DNA of 64,000 bases. It comes from Irineochytrium annulatum (lineage: Eukaryota > Chytridiomycota > Chytridiomycetes > Chytridiales > Chytridiaceae). Made by a program: the position numbers and the translations under genes. The stretch spans positions 186,001 through 250,000 of the forward strand of contig JADGJL010000003.1 in assembly GCA_027600665.1 (NCBI GenBank), given 5' to 3'. Every line of letters begins with the position of its first letter. Position 1 is the stretch's first letter. Below the pieces are notes generated by a model. That model made no database searches and had not been told where the DNA came from. It saw only the letters and a list, made by a program, of their open reading frames with translations. Positions 1-9,078 of this stretch are shown in pieces.

Positions 1-90
1 ACGGTAGCTGAAGCTTCACAGGTACTGGAACGACTTGCCAAACTTCAAGGCAAGACCGATACGTTTATGAGTGGCAATCGTCTGTATTAG
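1..90 (+). CDS. C-terminal end of an unidentified protein (partial)
   Basis: Frame 1 is open from the window edge and ends at a TAG at 88-90, giving 29 residues that finish in SGNRLY. A strong hairpin terminator lies about 80 bases further on, as expected at the end of a transcription unit. The fragment is too short to assign a family, and the 5' end lies outside the window. Confidence 0.6.
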   Translation, partial: TVAEASQVLERLAKLQGKTDTFMSGNRLY

Positions 91-167
91 ACGAGGAATC
101 ACACATATTACGCCCGTTCGAATCATAGGATGAAGATAACGGGTACTCGTGATTCAACGAATTGAAG

Positions 168-206
168 ATCAAAGGGACCTTCCATAGAAGGTCTCTTTTG
201 ATTTGC
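168..206 (+). terminator. Rho-independent terminator after the partial gene
   Basis: A 15-16 base inverted repeat (ATCAAAGGGACCTTC paired with GAAGGTCTCTTTTGAT) around a 4-base loop is followed by a T-rich stretch. It closes the partial gene at the left edge. Confidence 0.85.
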
Positions 207-240
207 TTTGACAAAACTAGAATGACGCCAGAGCCTTTTG

Positions 241-249
241 TGATACAAT
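241..249 (+). promoter_or_regulatory. Extended -10 promoter for the transglutaminase gene
   Basis: TGATACAAT fits an extended -10 element (TGnTAnAAT) 40 bases before the start codon. The TTGACA at 208-213 is 30 bases away, too far to be its -35 box, so recognition would rest on the extended -10. Confidence 0.45.
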
Positions 250-288
250 AAGGCGTGAGAACTTTGCAAAGAAGGGTGGGTTCCTTTC

Positions 289-1416
289 ATGGGTAAGAAC
301 GGGAAACGAATTATCACCGTACTGCTGGCAGGCTGTCTGATTGCTGTAGCGTTACCACGTACGGTTGATCTGGATCAACTGTATGCTGCATCAGGGACAT
401 CGGATATATCCACGGCAACGGATTTGCGCCAGACCTTGCTTACCGCAATGTCACAGCGGACGGAGGAACTTGTTTTTACATACAAAGGCAATGTGAAAGG
501 CCTCAAAAAACAATTACAAACCTCCATCGATGAGGCAATGAAGAGTGACCCCTATATCCAATATACCGTTAAAAGTTACGCATTTAATTATAAAGGCTCC
601 AATGTATCGGCCGAAGTACATGTGACGCTTTCCTACCGGGAGACCAAGGAACAGACCGATTATGTGAATCGTAAAGTTACGAACGTGTTGAAAGAAATCA
701 TCAAACCCGGCATGACGGATCATGAGAAGGTTAAGGTCATCCATGACTGGATTGTGCTTAACCTGTCCTACGATACTTCGCTCAAGAAATATACGGCCTA
801 CGACGGGCTTGTTACAGGCAGTACCGTCTGTCAGGGATACTCATTGCTGGCTTATCGAATGCTGGAGCGAGTAGGGATCGATAACCGGATTGTGGAAGGT
901 ACAGCAGGCGGGCAGCTTCATGCCTGGAATATCGTGAACCTGGACGGCAAGTGGTATCACATGGACACTACCTGGGATGATCCTACTCCTGACCGGAAAG
1001 GTAAGGTAAGCCACAGCTATTATTTGCTGAGTGATGATGAGATGGCACGTGACCATATCTGGACAGGCAAAAGCAAGTACCCCGCTGCGCCAGCCCCATA
1101 TCGAGAAGCTTTATTAAAGCTCGTGAAGGCTGGAGATAGCAAAAAGGCCGCTTATCAGAAGCTGTACCATGCTCTGGACTATTCCCTGTATGATGAACAG
1201 GATGCCGTTAAAGGTCATGCTGCGCTGAAGACCAAGGTTCAAGGTACACTGAAGGAAGGCGGAACCTCGCTCACGTTCAGGTACAAGGGTACGGAGGCTG
1301 GACTGATCGAAGATTTACAGGATTTGTACCAGCTTGGCATGAAATCGATATCTTATTATGTGTCCAAAATGGAAGGTACCACAGATCTACGTGTCAAAAT
1401 TAACTGGACGTTATAA
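289..1416 (+). CDS. Secreted transglutaminase-like protein
   Basis: This 375-residue protein begins with a basic N-terminus and a hydrophobic stretch (about residues 8-22) that looks like a signal peptide or anchor. A transglutaminase-like core follows, with the expected Cys-His-Asp triad visible as C181 (TVCQGY), H211 (QLHAWN) and D226 (HMDTTWDD). Such domains act as peptidases or cross-linking enzymes on proteins or cell wall; the substrate here cannot be told. It is a single gene between two terminators, just upstream of a cell-wall adhesin on the same strand, so an extracytoplasmic role is plausible. The start follows a GAAGGGTGGG ribosome site. Confidence 0.85.
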   Translation: MGKNGKRIITVLLAGCLIAVALPRTVDLDQLYAASGTSDISTATDLRQTLLTAMSQRTEELVFTYKGNVKGLKKQLQTSIDEAMKSDPYIQYTVKSYAFNYKGSNVSAEVHVTLSYRETKEQTDYVNRKVTNVLKEIIKPGMTDHEKVKVIHDWIVLNLSYDTSLKKYTAYDGLVTGSTVCQGYSLLAYRMLERVGIDNRIVEGTAGGQLHAWNIVNLDGKWYHMDTTWDDPTPDRKGKVSHSYYLLSDDEMARDHIWTGKSKYPAAPAPYREALLKLVKAGDSKKAAYQKLYHALDYSLYDEQDAVKGHAALKTKVQGTLKEGGTSLTFRYKGTEAGLIEDLQDLYQLGMKSISYYVSKMEGTTDLRVKINWTL

Positions 1417-1430
1417 ACATCGTTATAAGC

Positions 1431-1461
1431 AGGATGCTCCGCTTGAGGAGTGTCCTTTTTT
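1431..1461 (+). terminator. Terminator after the transglutaminase gene
   Basis: AGGATGCTCC and GGAGTGTCCT form a 10-bp stem with two G-U pairs around GCTTGA-type loop bases, followed by TTTTTT. Confidence 0.85.
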
Positions 1462-1579
1462 GCGTTCAATTTGTGTTCAACGACGAGGGTTTTAGTGTTG
1501 TCTATTTTTTGTATATGTCGCTTTGCTATTCTATTCTTCGGCGCATGCCAACATTACGTACGAGGAGGATATGCAAAAA

Positions 1580-4500
1580 ATGAGGAAAAAAGTGAGCATA
1601 GTGATCATTGCTCTGTTGCTGGTCACACAAATGATGCAGGGTTGGATATTAACACCAACGATGCATGCTCAGGATGAATTAACTAATTTGCCAGCCAGTG
1701 CAATCAGTGATACAGCGGTAGAAGACGGTTCGGCAGGTTCGGGAGAAGTGAAAGAAGATCCTGCCATTCCGGAAGAAGATAAGGATGTCAGTACTCCGGA
1801 AGATCAGGAGGATAATACGATGCATCTGCTTGGTGCAGCTGCAGGTCCGGTAATTACAGAGCAATTAATTACGAGTGTGCAGATGTACAATCAGGCACCG
1901 CAAGATAATGGAAATGGAACGATTGATATCAAAGGCGATAAGATTGAGGATATTCGTCCATCCATTCAGGATGAGGTGGCTGTCGTCTTTACATGGGGGC
2001 TTGCAAATGACACCCACAACTACAGCGATGGTTCCACGTTTACCTTCAACTTGCCGGATAAATTCATCATTGGATCACAGCTTAAGGGCGATCTGGATGG
2101 CGGTGTTGGGGAGTATGTGGTGAATCCAGATGGCACAATCATCTTTACCTTTAACGAACTGATCGAGCATGCGCAGTTGGAAGGCAACTTCTACGTGTGG
2201 ATTAAGTTTGATGAGAGCAAGATGGAAGATGGATTGAAACAACAGATAGACTTTAGCTCTGTAGGGCAAGGCAGCATTAATGTGCATTTTGCCAACACAG
2301 CCGTAGATAAATTGAAGAAATCGGGAAGCGCAAACAAAGACAATTTCAACTCGGATGAAATTAAATGGACTGTAGATTTTAACCAAGGCGAGAAGGCTTT
2401 GAAAAATGCGTTTCTTACAGATACATTGCCAACAAACCTTGAACTCAAGGGCAATATCGAAATTCGTGAATTGGAAGTGCAATTGAATGGATCTGTAAAA
2501 GAAGGTCCAATAGTTCAAACGGAACCACAGTTTCCAATTGTATTGGGAGACACGGATAAGGCCTATCGTGTAACCTATACGACAAGTGTTAAAGCACCAA
2601 CCACTGCTCCGTTCACCAATGTGGAGTTTCAAAACCAGGTTGCGCTTACAACGGATCAGAGCGAGCATAACGAAACGGATATTGGCCGAGTTCGTGTGAG
2701 TTTTAACGAGCCTTTGAACAAGTCCGGCCAAGATAGTGCGTATGATCCGGTGACACAGACAATCACATGGAAAGTGCAATATAACTACAATCAGCAAGAA
2801 ATCATGCAAGCGAATGCATGGATTGAAGACCGTTTTGATACGGCCAAACAGCAACTGATCAACAATTCCGTCAACGTATACCAAGTTGATATTAATGCGA
2901 GCGGAGCGGCTTCGAACAGAACGCTGGTGAATCCGAATGAATACACACTTGAAACGATAAATACAGGATTTGATGACGGCTTCAGATTACATTTTAAGAA
3001 CGACATTACCAAGGCCTATGAGATTGAATATGATACACAATCCATTCATCGTGTCTATACAAACGATACCATTACGAACACAGTGAACATGTATGATAAT
3101 ACTTCCAAAACAGGCCGGAAAGACATTCGGGAAGTCATTTTTGCCAAAAGCGTAAAAAGTGAAAACTTCAACACCAAAGAAATTGAATGGCAGATGGTGT
3201 TGAACCGTGATTTGCAGGACATGACGGATATCGTCATTACCGACAATTATGAAGGCAGACACATGAAGCTAATTCCGGGTAGTCTTCAAGTGACTGGGGT
3301 TAACAAAGACGACTTTGAATTGACTCCAGACCCGGCTGATCCTACGTATGAAAAAGGATTCTCCGTTCGCCTAAAGGACGGCGTTACCATTAACACGGAA
3401 CATGTCATTACCTATACGACAAGCTTTGATCCGACGGCAGGTATGCCAACGGATAATGAATATCGCAACTCGGCCAAGGTCGATTGGAAAGAGTCCAATG
3501 TAGCACAGACTGCGATTACCAAGTCGGCTATGGTCAAACCGCAAGAGTACACCATTCAAAATGGTAACAAAAAGGGCGAATACAGCGCCAAAGACAAAAC
3601 GATCACGTGGACAATTGATGTAAACTACAACTTGTTTGATATTCAGGAGGCTATCCTTAAGGATGCCTACACGGGTAACCAATCTTTTGTAGACGGTTCA
3701 TTAAAAGTTCATGAGTTAGAGTTACAGGGAGCCAATAATGTTACTGCTGTAGGTAGCGAGGTTCCGCTCACACCTGGTCAATTCCAGCTGAACCCGGACG
3801 GTAAAGGTTTTACATTGGATCTGGGTAACATCGGCAAAGCAGCTTATCGCATTCAGTATCAAACGAGCCTGGATGGACCTTATTCCGTCGAAGGCACGTA
3901 TGCCAACCAGGCTGTACTAACCGATGGTGAGGGCGGTGAAGAGCGCTTTAACAGATCAGCGAGCGTCACGCCAGCTCACGGTGGTGTGTATGTACAAAAA
4001 ACAGGTCAACAGATCGGTACAACGGATAAAGCATCATGGACGGTAAATATCAATCCAAGTCAATCTTATGTTCCAGCGGGTACATCATTAACAGATACCT
4101 TGTCGGAGAATCAAATTTTATTGGCGGACTCCTTAAAATTATATGCAACGAACCTGCCTGCCAACAATTCAGGCAATGTATCCAACAAAGCTGGACTGGT
4201 TGATCCGGCAGATTATGAATTGACCGTTGAAGGTAATACATTTACCCTCACCTTCAATAAAGATATCCATACGGCATTCATTCTAGAATATCAGTCCTAT
4301 ATTAATGCCGATCATGGCGCCCGAATTGAGAATAAAGTTGAATTTGCAGGTCAATCCTCCTCAGTGGTGGGAGAAGGCAATCAGGTAGGTATCAAAGTTT
4401 CATTGGCTGGAGCGGGTGGAGGAGCCTCTACAGGTCTGGGCAAGATTAGAATCCACAAAGTCAGTGATACTGGGCTTCCACTGGAAGGAGCCATATTCGC

Positions 4501-6103
4501 AATCTATAATGCGTCTGGAACTACGCTCCTGGAAACATTGAAACCAACGGACGAGAATGGTGTGGTTGAAAGCTCCAGAAACTATCGATTAAACAATCTA
4601 ACCAACGGTATACCTTATAAGTTAAAAGAATTATCTGCACCGGCAGGATACATGGTTGATCCAGAGTATGGCTCTGCCTCAGGTAAAACGATTGAATTCA
4701 AGGATGCGGATATTGCCTTTGACATTGAAAATAAAAAGATTCGACAAGGCTTCGAATTAACTAAGGTAGATGCCATTGAATCATCCAAGAAGCTCCAGGG
4801 TGCAACCTTTGAATTGTACTTGAACAATGGCGCAACCCGAGAGAAAATAGACGAGTTGACGACAGGGGAAGATGGGAAAATCGCCAAAGGTGATCTCTTA
4901 CCTGGGGATTATGAATTGGTAGAGGTTGTGGCACCCGAGTTTTATCAGTTGGATGCTACCCCGATTCCCTTCACCATCGTAGAGAATCAGACTCAGATTA
5001 TTACACTGACGAAGTCGAATGCCATAGGGGCAGGTGGCAAACTTGTCGTTACCAAAGTCAATGCGAAGGATCAGTCCGTATTAAGTGGAATTGAATTCGA
5101 ATTGCGTGATCACTCCAATGCGATCATCGATACGAAAGTAACGGATCTGAACGGGGTCATTGAATTCGATGGATTAACCTATGGTTCATATACATTGGTA
5201 GAGACCAAGGCAGAAGGTTTTGTCATTGAACAGCCGGAGACGCTTGTATCTATTATCAAACCGGAAACGCAATTGACTATTGAAAATAAAGAAAATAATC
5301 GTTCGGTGAAATTGATTAAAACCAATGCGGGTCGAACTCAGCATCTACAAGGTGCAGTGTTTGAATTACGGGCTCAAACTGCATTGATGGATGCAAATGG
5401 GAATTGGGAGTTCCACAAGGTAACAGGTCTGGATGAAGCCACACTGACAACCAATCAGCAAGGTGAAATTGTACTTAAAGACCTGGATGTCAATAAATAT
5501 CAGTTGGTCGAAATAAAAGCACCTAACGGATATATCTTGGACACAACACCTGTACCATTTGAAATTACGAACATACAAACCGAAGCCATAGTTGTAGAAA
5601 AAACAAATCAGGCTATCCCGGTATCGGGCGGTGGATCGAGTGGACCTTATAATCCGGGGACACCTACTACGGGTGTAACACCAGATCCGGAGAAACCAGT
5701 AACACCGGGACCAGAAAAACCAGGAACGTCTGTCCCAGGTACAGTGGTTACTGGACCTACTGAACCTGGAGACGGAACCGAGCTTCCAACAGATGAAGAT
5801 AACGGAGTAACTCCTCCTTCGCCTGGCGTCTCCAACGGTGACGACACTGCACCTCCAGCGGGGGATACAGATACAGCGGATGGGGATAGCGCATTGGCAC
5901 CTTCTGCGGGAACGGATACAGATGGATCGCAGGGGACTGGGAATTCTGCATCACAGCAGACCGGAAACTCTGCATCACAGGGAATGCTGCCGAAGACAGG
6001 CGAAGAGAGCACATGGGCTTTCACTGTGGCAGGCATGATGCTCATGGCATTGGGTAGTGTGGGATACGTTTACTTCCGACGTAGACAACTGCTTCAGCGT
6101 TAG
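1580..6103 (+). CDS. Giant LPXTG cell-wall adhesin with SpaA/Cna-B repeats
   Basis: A 1,507-residue surface protein. After a signal peptide (MRKKVSIVIIALLLVTQ) come five stalk repeats of the collagen-adhesin type, each carrying a W-containing strand such as IKWTVDFN, ITWKVQYN, IEWQMVLN, ITWTIDVN and ASWTVNIN. Four SpaA/Cna-B prealbumin-like domains span about residues 950-1360; the first opens GKIRIHKVS. A Pro/Thr/Gly-rich wall-spanning segment follows, then LPKTG at 1470-1474, a hydrophobic helix and the basic tail RRRQLLQR. These domains usually form intramolecular isopeptide bonds. The ATG at 1580 lies 11 bases after GGAGG; the ATG at 1571 is only 2 bases from it, and 1523 has no ribosome site. 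The neighbouring class D sortase probably anchors this protein. The ligand is unknown. Confidence 0.92.
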   Translation: MRKKVSIVIIALLLVTQMMQGWILTPTMHAQDELTNLPASAISDTAVEDGSAGSGEVKEDPAIPEEDKDVSTPEDQEDNTMHLLGAAAGPVITEQLITSVQMYNQAPQDNGNGTIDIKGDKIEDIRPSIQDEVAVVFTWGLANDTHNYSDGSTFTFNLPDKFIIGSQLKGDLDGGVGEYVVNPDGTIIFTFNELIEHAQLEGNFYVWIKFDESKMEDGLKQQIDFSSVGQGSINVHFANTAVDKLKKSGSANKDNFNSDEIKWTVDFNQGEKALKNAFLTDTLPTNLELKGNIEIRELEVQLNGSVKEGPIVQTEPQFPIVLGDTDKAYRVTYTTSVKAPTTAPFTNVEFQNQVALTTDQSEHNETDIGRVRVSFNEPLNKSGQDSAYDPVTQTITWKVQYNYNQQEIMQANAWIEDRFDTAKQQLINNSVNVYQVDINASGAASNRTLVNPNEYTLETINTGFDDGFRLHFKNDITKAYEIEYDTQSIHRVYTNDTITNTVNMYDNTSKTGRKDIREVIFAKSVKSENFNTKEIEWQMVLNRDLQDMTDIVITDNYEGRHMKLIPGSLQVTGVNKDDFELTPDPADPTYEKGFSVRLKDGVTINTEHVITYTTSFDPTAGMPTDNEYRNSAKVDWKESNVAQTAITKSAMVKPQEYTIQNGNKKGEYSAKDKTITWTIDVNYNLFDIQEAILKDAYTGNQSFVDGSLKVHELELQGANNVTAVGSEVPLTPGQFQLNPDGKGFTLDLGNIGKAAYRIQYQTSLDGPYSVEGTYANQAVLTDGEGGEERFNRSASVTPAHGGVYVQKTGQQIGTTDKASWTVNINPSQSYVPAGTSLTDTLSENQILLADSLKLYATNLPANNSGNVSNKAGLVDPADYELTVEGNTFTLTFNKDIHTAFILEYQSYINADHGARIENKVEFAGQSSSVVGEGNQVGIKVSLAGAGGGASTGLGKIRIHKVSDTGLPLEGAIFAIYNASGTTLLETLKPTDENGVVESSRNYRLNNLTNGIPYKLKELSAPAGYMVDPEYGSASGKTIEFKDADIAFDIENKKIRQGFELTKVDAIESSKKLQGATFELYLNNGATREKIDELTTGEDGKIAKGDLLPGDYELVEVVAPEFYQLDATPIPFTIVENQTQIITLTKSNAIGAGGKLVVTKVNAKDQSVLSGIEFELRDHSNAIIDTKVTDLNGVIEFDGLTYGSYTLVETKAEGFVIEQPETLVSIIKPETQLTIENKENNRSVKLIKTNAGRTQHLQGAVFELRAQTALMDANGNWEFHKVTGLDEATLTTNQQGEIVLKDLDVNKYQLVEIKAPNGYILDTTPVPFEITNIQTEAIVVEKTNQAIPVSGGGSSGPYNPGTPTTGVTPDPEKPVTPGPEKPGTSVPGTVVTGPTEPGDGTELPTDEDNGVTPPSPGVSNGDDTAPPAGDTDTADGDSALAPSAGTDTDGSQGTGNSASQQTGNSASQGMLPKTGEESTWAFTVAGMMLMALGSVGYVYFRRRQLLQR

Positions 6104-6155
6104 ATCGCACGCAGCACGTAATACAGGAATAGATCATTTTCAGATAAAACAGATA

Positions 6156-6224
6156 AAAACACCCTCTAGCTTCACAAGTGACCCAGAGTCACGGTGTGAA
6201 TATACTAGAGGGTGTTTTATTTTA
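6156..6224. terminator. Bidirectional terminator between adhesin and sortase
   Basis: AAAACACCCTCTAG and CTAGAGGGTGTTTT are exact inverted repeats with A/T tracts on both outer sides, placed between two convergent genes. A smaller internal pairing (GTGAC/GTCAC) sits in the loop. Confidence 0.9.
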
Positions 6225-6237
6225 TTTCGGTTGAACC

Positions 6238-6888
6238 TTAAGGAAGATCAAATCCAGCAACGTCAGGATTTACTTTAATGGCTCTTACAATTAACCGATG
6301 TGTTGGATTGACGAGTGGATCACAGGTAATCAAGGTAAGGACCTGTCCAAGTCCGGGGTCTTCCAGCACGGACAAGTCATTAGGCTCCACAACGGATATC
6401 CGATCTATCTTATAATGGATGATCGTTCGATCTGCCAGGGTGACTTCCATTGAATCGCCAATCTGGAGTTCTCCCAAGCGATTGAACAGTCGTCCTTTTT
6501 TGTGTGCGCGATGAGCGGCAATGGCGGCATTACCTTTGTTCCCAATCTTAGTGGTTTCGACAAGATGGGTTACAGCTACCTTCATGTTTGCTTCCGTGGC
6601 ACCCTCCAAAATCGGCAAGCGGACATCAATCTTGTCAATGGAGAGTACCCCCAACGTATCCGAAGATTCGTCTTGCACTATATCTGTATTGTCAGTAGTT
6701 GGCTCGGCGGAAGCTGCATCCTGTATGCCTTGTTCGAAGGCGTGATTCAGCTTGGACAAGCCGTCTTGCAGTTGCTCCAGATCGTGCATCACACGGGTTT
6801 GCTGCCAGTCATAATACGTGTCCCGTAGGAAAGGAAAGCTGATGATCAGCATGCCCAGCAGAATGAGCAGGATAGAGAATTTTTTCAT
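6238..6888 (-). CDS. srtD: Class D sortase
   Basis: A 216-residue transpeptidase that cleaves LPXTG-type signals and joins surface proteins to the wall. An N-terminal membrane helix (residues 4-20) is followed by the sortase fold with catalytic H126 (AIAAHRAHK), C189 in TLITC and R198. The TLxTC box and length fit class D (B. subtilis YhcS type). It converges on the LPKTG adhesin and is the only sortase in the window, so that adhesin is the likely substrate. The start has a GGGAG ribosome site. I am sure of the sortase call and less so of the exact subclass. Confidence 0.92.
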   Translation of the reverse strand: MKKFSILLILLGMLIISFPFLRDTYYDWQQTRVMHDLEQLQDGLSKLNHAFEQGIQDAASAEPTTDNTDIVQDESSDTLGVLSIDKIDVRLPILEGATEANMKVAVTHLVETTKIGNKGNAAIAAHRAHKKGRLFNRLGELQIGDSMEVTLADRTIIHYKIDRISVVEPNDLSVLEDPGLGQVLTLITCDPLVNPTHRLIVRAIKVNPDVAGFDLP

Positions 6889-7014
6889 TATGCATCAACT
6901 CCCGTTGTTCAAGAAAAATAGTATACCTTTATCTATTTTTACTTACAGACCTATACAAAATATGGACAGGAGACGAAAGGACGAAGAGGTACAGGAATGT
7001 TCGAAGGGGCCGTC

Positions 7015-7075
7015 ACCAAAAAAACTCCCCGTATCGCTACAGAATGAAAACTGCAACGCCACGGGGAGGTTTTAT
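7015..7075 (-). terminator. Terminator of the lysine permease gene
   Basis: On the minus strand AAAACCTCCCCGT pairs with ACGGGGAGTTTT, with a long A/T-rich loop and a T-tract. It sits 45 bases after the permease stop codon. Confidence 0.75.
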
Positions 7076-7120
7076 TATATAAAGTCAATTGTATCTGTAG
7101 ATGATAGTACGTTGGAGCTA

Positions 7121-8599
7121 CTATTTGTTACTTGGTGCATCGGTAGGTGTGAAATCACATTCCTTCAGCGGCACCACTTTGGTTTTTTTGATCCATTTGT
7201 AACCAAGCCACAACACGAGGAACAGGGGGACGCTCAGATAGGCAACGATGGCTCCACTCCAGTCGATCTCGTCACCCGTAAATGCCTGATAGTTCTGTCC
7301 AATAATCACGATAATACACAGGACAAAGGCAAAGATCGGCCCAAACGGGAACCAACGTGCCCGGTAAGGCAGATCGCTTAGGTCCCTGCCTTGTGCAACG
7401 TATGCACGACGGAAGCGATAATGACTGATAGCGATACCTAGCCAAGTAATAAAACCACACATACCGGATGCATTCAGCAACCAGGTATACACAATGCCAT
7501 CGCCGAATAGGGAGGCAAGAAATGCCAACATGCCAACGGCTGTGGTAAGCAGCAAGGCATTCATGGGAATGCCTTTTTTGTTCAGCTTACCGAGGAACCG
7601 AGGCGCTTTACCGTCTCGGGCAAGGGCATAGAGAACCCGGCTTGAAGCATACATGCCTGAGTTTCCGGCAGAGAGTACGGAAGTTAGAATAACGGCATTC
7701 ATGACGGAAGCCGCAATGGCGAGTCCTGCTTTTTCAAACACCAGTGTGAACGGGCTGACCCCGATATTTTCCAGATCTCCTTTGAGCAGATTCGGATGAG
7801 TATACGGAATGATCAGACTGATCACGGTAATCGCCAAAATGTAAAAAATCAGAATGCGCCAGAATACCTGCCGAATGGCACGAGGTACATTTTCGCGCGG
7901 ATTTTCACTTTCCCCGGCGGCTACTCCGATAAGCTCGGTACCCTGGAATGAGAATCCCGCAGCCATGAATACGCCTAACACGGCGAAGAATCCGCCATGA
8001 ATGGGCGCATCACCGATGGTGAAGTTACTGAAACCAACGGCTTCTCCGCCCATAATACCAAAGATCATAAGCACACCAACGGCCAGGAAGATAATAACGG
8101 TAGCTACCTTGATAATGGCGAACCAGTACTCGGACTCCCCGTATCCTTTGACGGACAGGACATTCAAGGCAAAGATCAGCACGAGGAACAGTAAGCTCCA
8201 TAACATGGACGAACTGTCGGGGAACCAGTATTTAATGAGCACTGTTGCGGCAGCAAGCTCTGCTGCGATGGTTACCGCCCAGTTATACCAGAAGTTCCAG
8301 CCCATGGCGAACCCGAGGGCGGGATCGACAAAACGTGCGGCATACGTATTAAATGAACCGGAGTCCGGCATAAAGGTAGCAAGCTCACCAAGGCTGGTCA
8401 TGAGGAAATAGACCATGATGCCAACGGCCGCGTAGGCAATTAATGCCCCGCCAGGGCCTGCGGTTGAGATGGCGGTACCACTTGCGAGAAACAGCCCGGT
8501 CCCAATTGAGCCACCGAGAGCGATCATCGTCATATGGCGTGCGCGTAATCCTTTTTTCAGGGAAGGTCTAGTTGTTGTTGGGTTACTGCGGTCTTGCAT
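7121..8599 (-). CDS. lysP: Amino acid permease, probably lysine-specific (LysP type)
   Basis: A 492-residue APC-superfamily transporter with about 12 membrane helices. The N-terminus (RARHMTMIALGGSIGTGLF, then AGPGGALIAYAAVG) is the consensus substrate-binding region of the amino acid transporter family and closely resembles E. coli LysP. Specificity is supported by context: its leader holds a complete lysine riboswitch, which points to lysine uptake repressed by lysine. The start ATG follows AAGGAG. It is transcribed alone and ends at its own hairpin. Proton-coupled import is inferred from the family. Confidence 0.9.
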   Translation of the reverse strand: MQDRSNPTTTRPSLKKGLRARHMTMIALGGSIGTGLFLASGTAISTAGPGGALIAYAAVGIMVYFLMTSLGELATFMPDSGSFNTYAARFVDPALGFAMGWNFWYNWAVTIAAELAAATVLIKYWFPDSSSMLWSLLFLVLIFALNVLSVKGYGESEYWFAIIKVATVIIFLAVGVLMIFGIMGGEAVGFSNFTIGDAPIHGGFFAVLGVFMAAGFSFQGTELIGVAAGESENPRENVPRAIRQVFWRILIFYILAITVISLIIPYTHPNLLKGDLENIGVSPFTLVFEKAGLAIAASVMNAVILTSVLSAGNSGMYASSRVLYALARDGKAPRFLGKLNKKGIPMNALLLTTAVGMLAFLASLFGDGIVYTWLLNASGMCGFITWLGIAISHYRFRRAYVAQGRDLSDLPYRARWFPFGPIFAFVLCIIVIIGQNYQAFTGDEIDWSGAIVAYLSVPLFLVLWLGYKWIKKTKVVPLKECDFTPTDAPSNK

Positions 8600-8654
8600 G
8601 GAAACACTCCTTCATTCGATATACTGATGTTTGCGATAATTGCTTCCTAAACAA

Positions 8655-8950
8655 AAAGACCACAGGCATCAGCCTGCGGTCTTTAATATTTCAATGTCCG
8701 CACCATGTCCCAGATGATTAAGATAGCTCAACACAGAAGAATTCATACCTTTATACAAAGGAAATGTACTTCCGTGACAGTTCTGCGCCTTTCGACAGCA
8801 GCCCCAGCCCACCGGACCGTATAAGGAACGTCCAGTAAGCTTCGGCGGGTGCACCTTTCGGCTGATCTCATAAGCGGCTCCTTAGCGCCTCCTTCAGCGT
8901 ACTGATCGCACCCGCGACCTCTACCTCACCATTCATGGATGAGGTGTATC
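8655..8950 (-). promoter_or_regulatory. Lysine riboswitch (L box) with intrinsic terminator
   Basis: Read on the minus strand, the leader contains the hallmark L-box segments in order: GGTGAGGTAGAGGTCGCGGG at the 5' side, then GATCAGTA, AAGGAGGCGCTAAGGAGCCG, and GCCGAAAGGTGCACCCGCCG. The distal strand GAGCTATCTT can close P1 against AGGTAG. The aptamer runs about 8719-8950. It is followed by a 13-bp terminator stem (AAAGACCGCAGGC/GCCTGTGGTCTTT, 8655-8684) with a T-tract. Lysine binding would favour the terminator and shut off the permease, by analogy with B. subtilis lysC. Confidence 0.93.
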
Positions 8951-8951
8951 T

Positions 8952-8979
8952 ATTGTCTATGAAATTATGAACAACACAA
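8952..8979 (-). promoter_or_regulatory. Likely promoter of the riboswitch-lysP transcript
   Basis: On the minus strand TTGTGT (8974-8979) and GACAAT (8952-8957) are separated by 16 bases, just upstream of the riboswitch 5' end. Both boxes are imperfect. Confidence 0.4.
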
Positions 8980-9078
8980 CTTAACACGGTGTGTTCAGTT
9001 TAGTAAACAGACAACCAGTATAACGCGCGTGCTTTTCCAGTGCAATAACAATTGTTGGATGTGAGGTTTGAGGAACGA

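Noticed and set aside
208..213. TTGACA as -35 box for the transglutaminase gene
   Set aside because: It is 30 bases from the only good -10 element; normal spacing is 16-18.
2075..2884. 269-residue minus-strand ORF inside the adhesin gene
   Set aside because: No ribosome site or recognisable family; it is antisense to a frame with clear adhesin repeats.
5647..6045. 132-residue minus-strand ORF rich in Pro/Ser/Val/Gly
   Set aside because: Shadow of the low-complexity wall-spanning region of the adhesin.
8669..8854. 61-residue minus-strand frame before lysP
   Set aside because: It runs through the lysine riboswitch aptamer and terminator, which explain the sequence fully.
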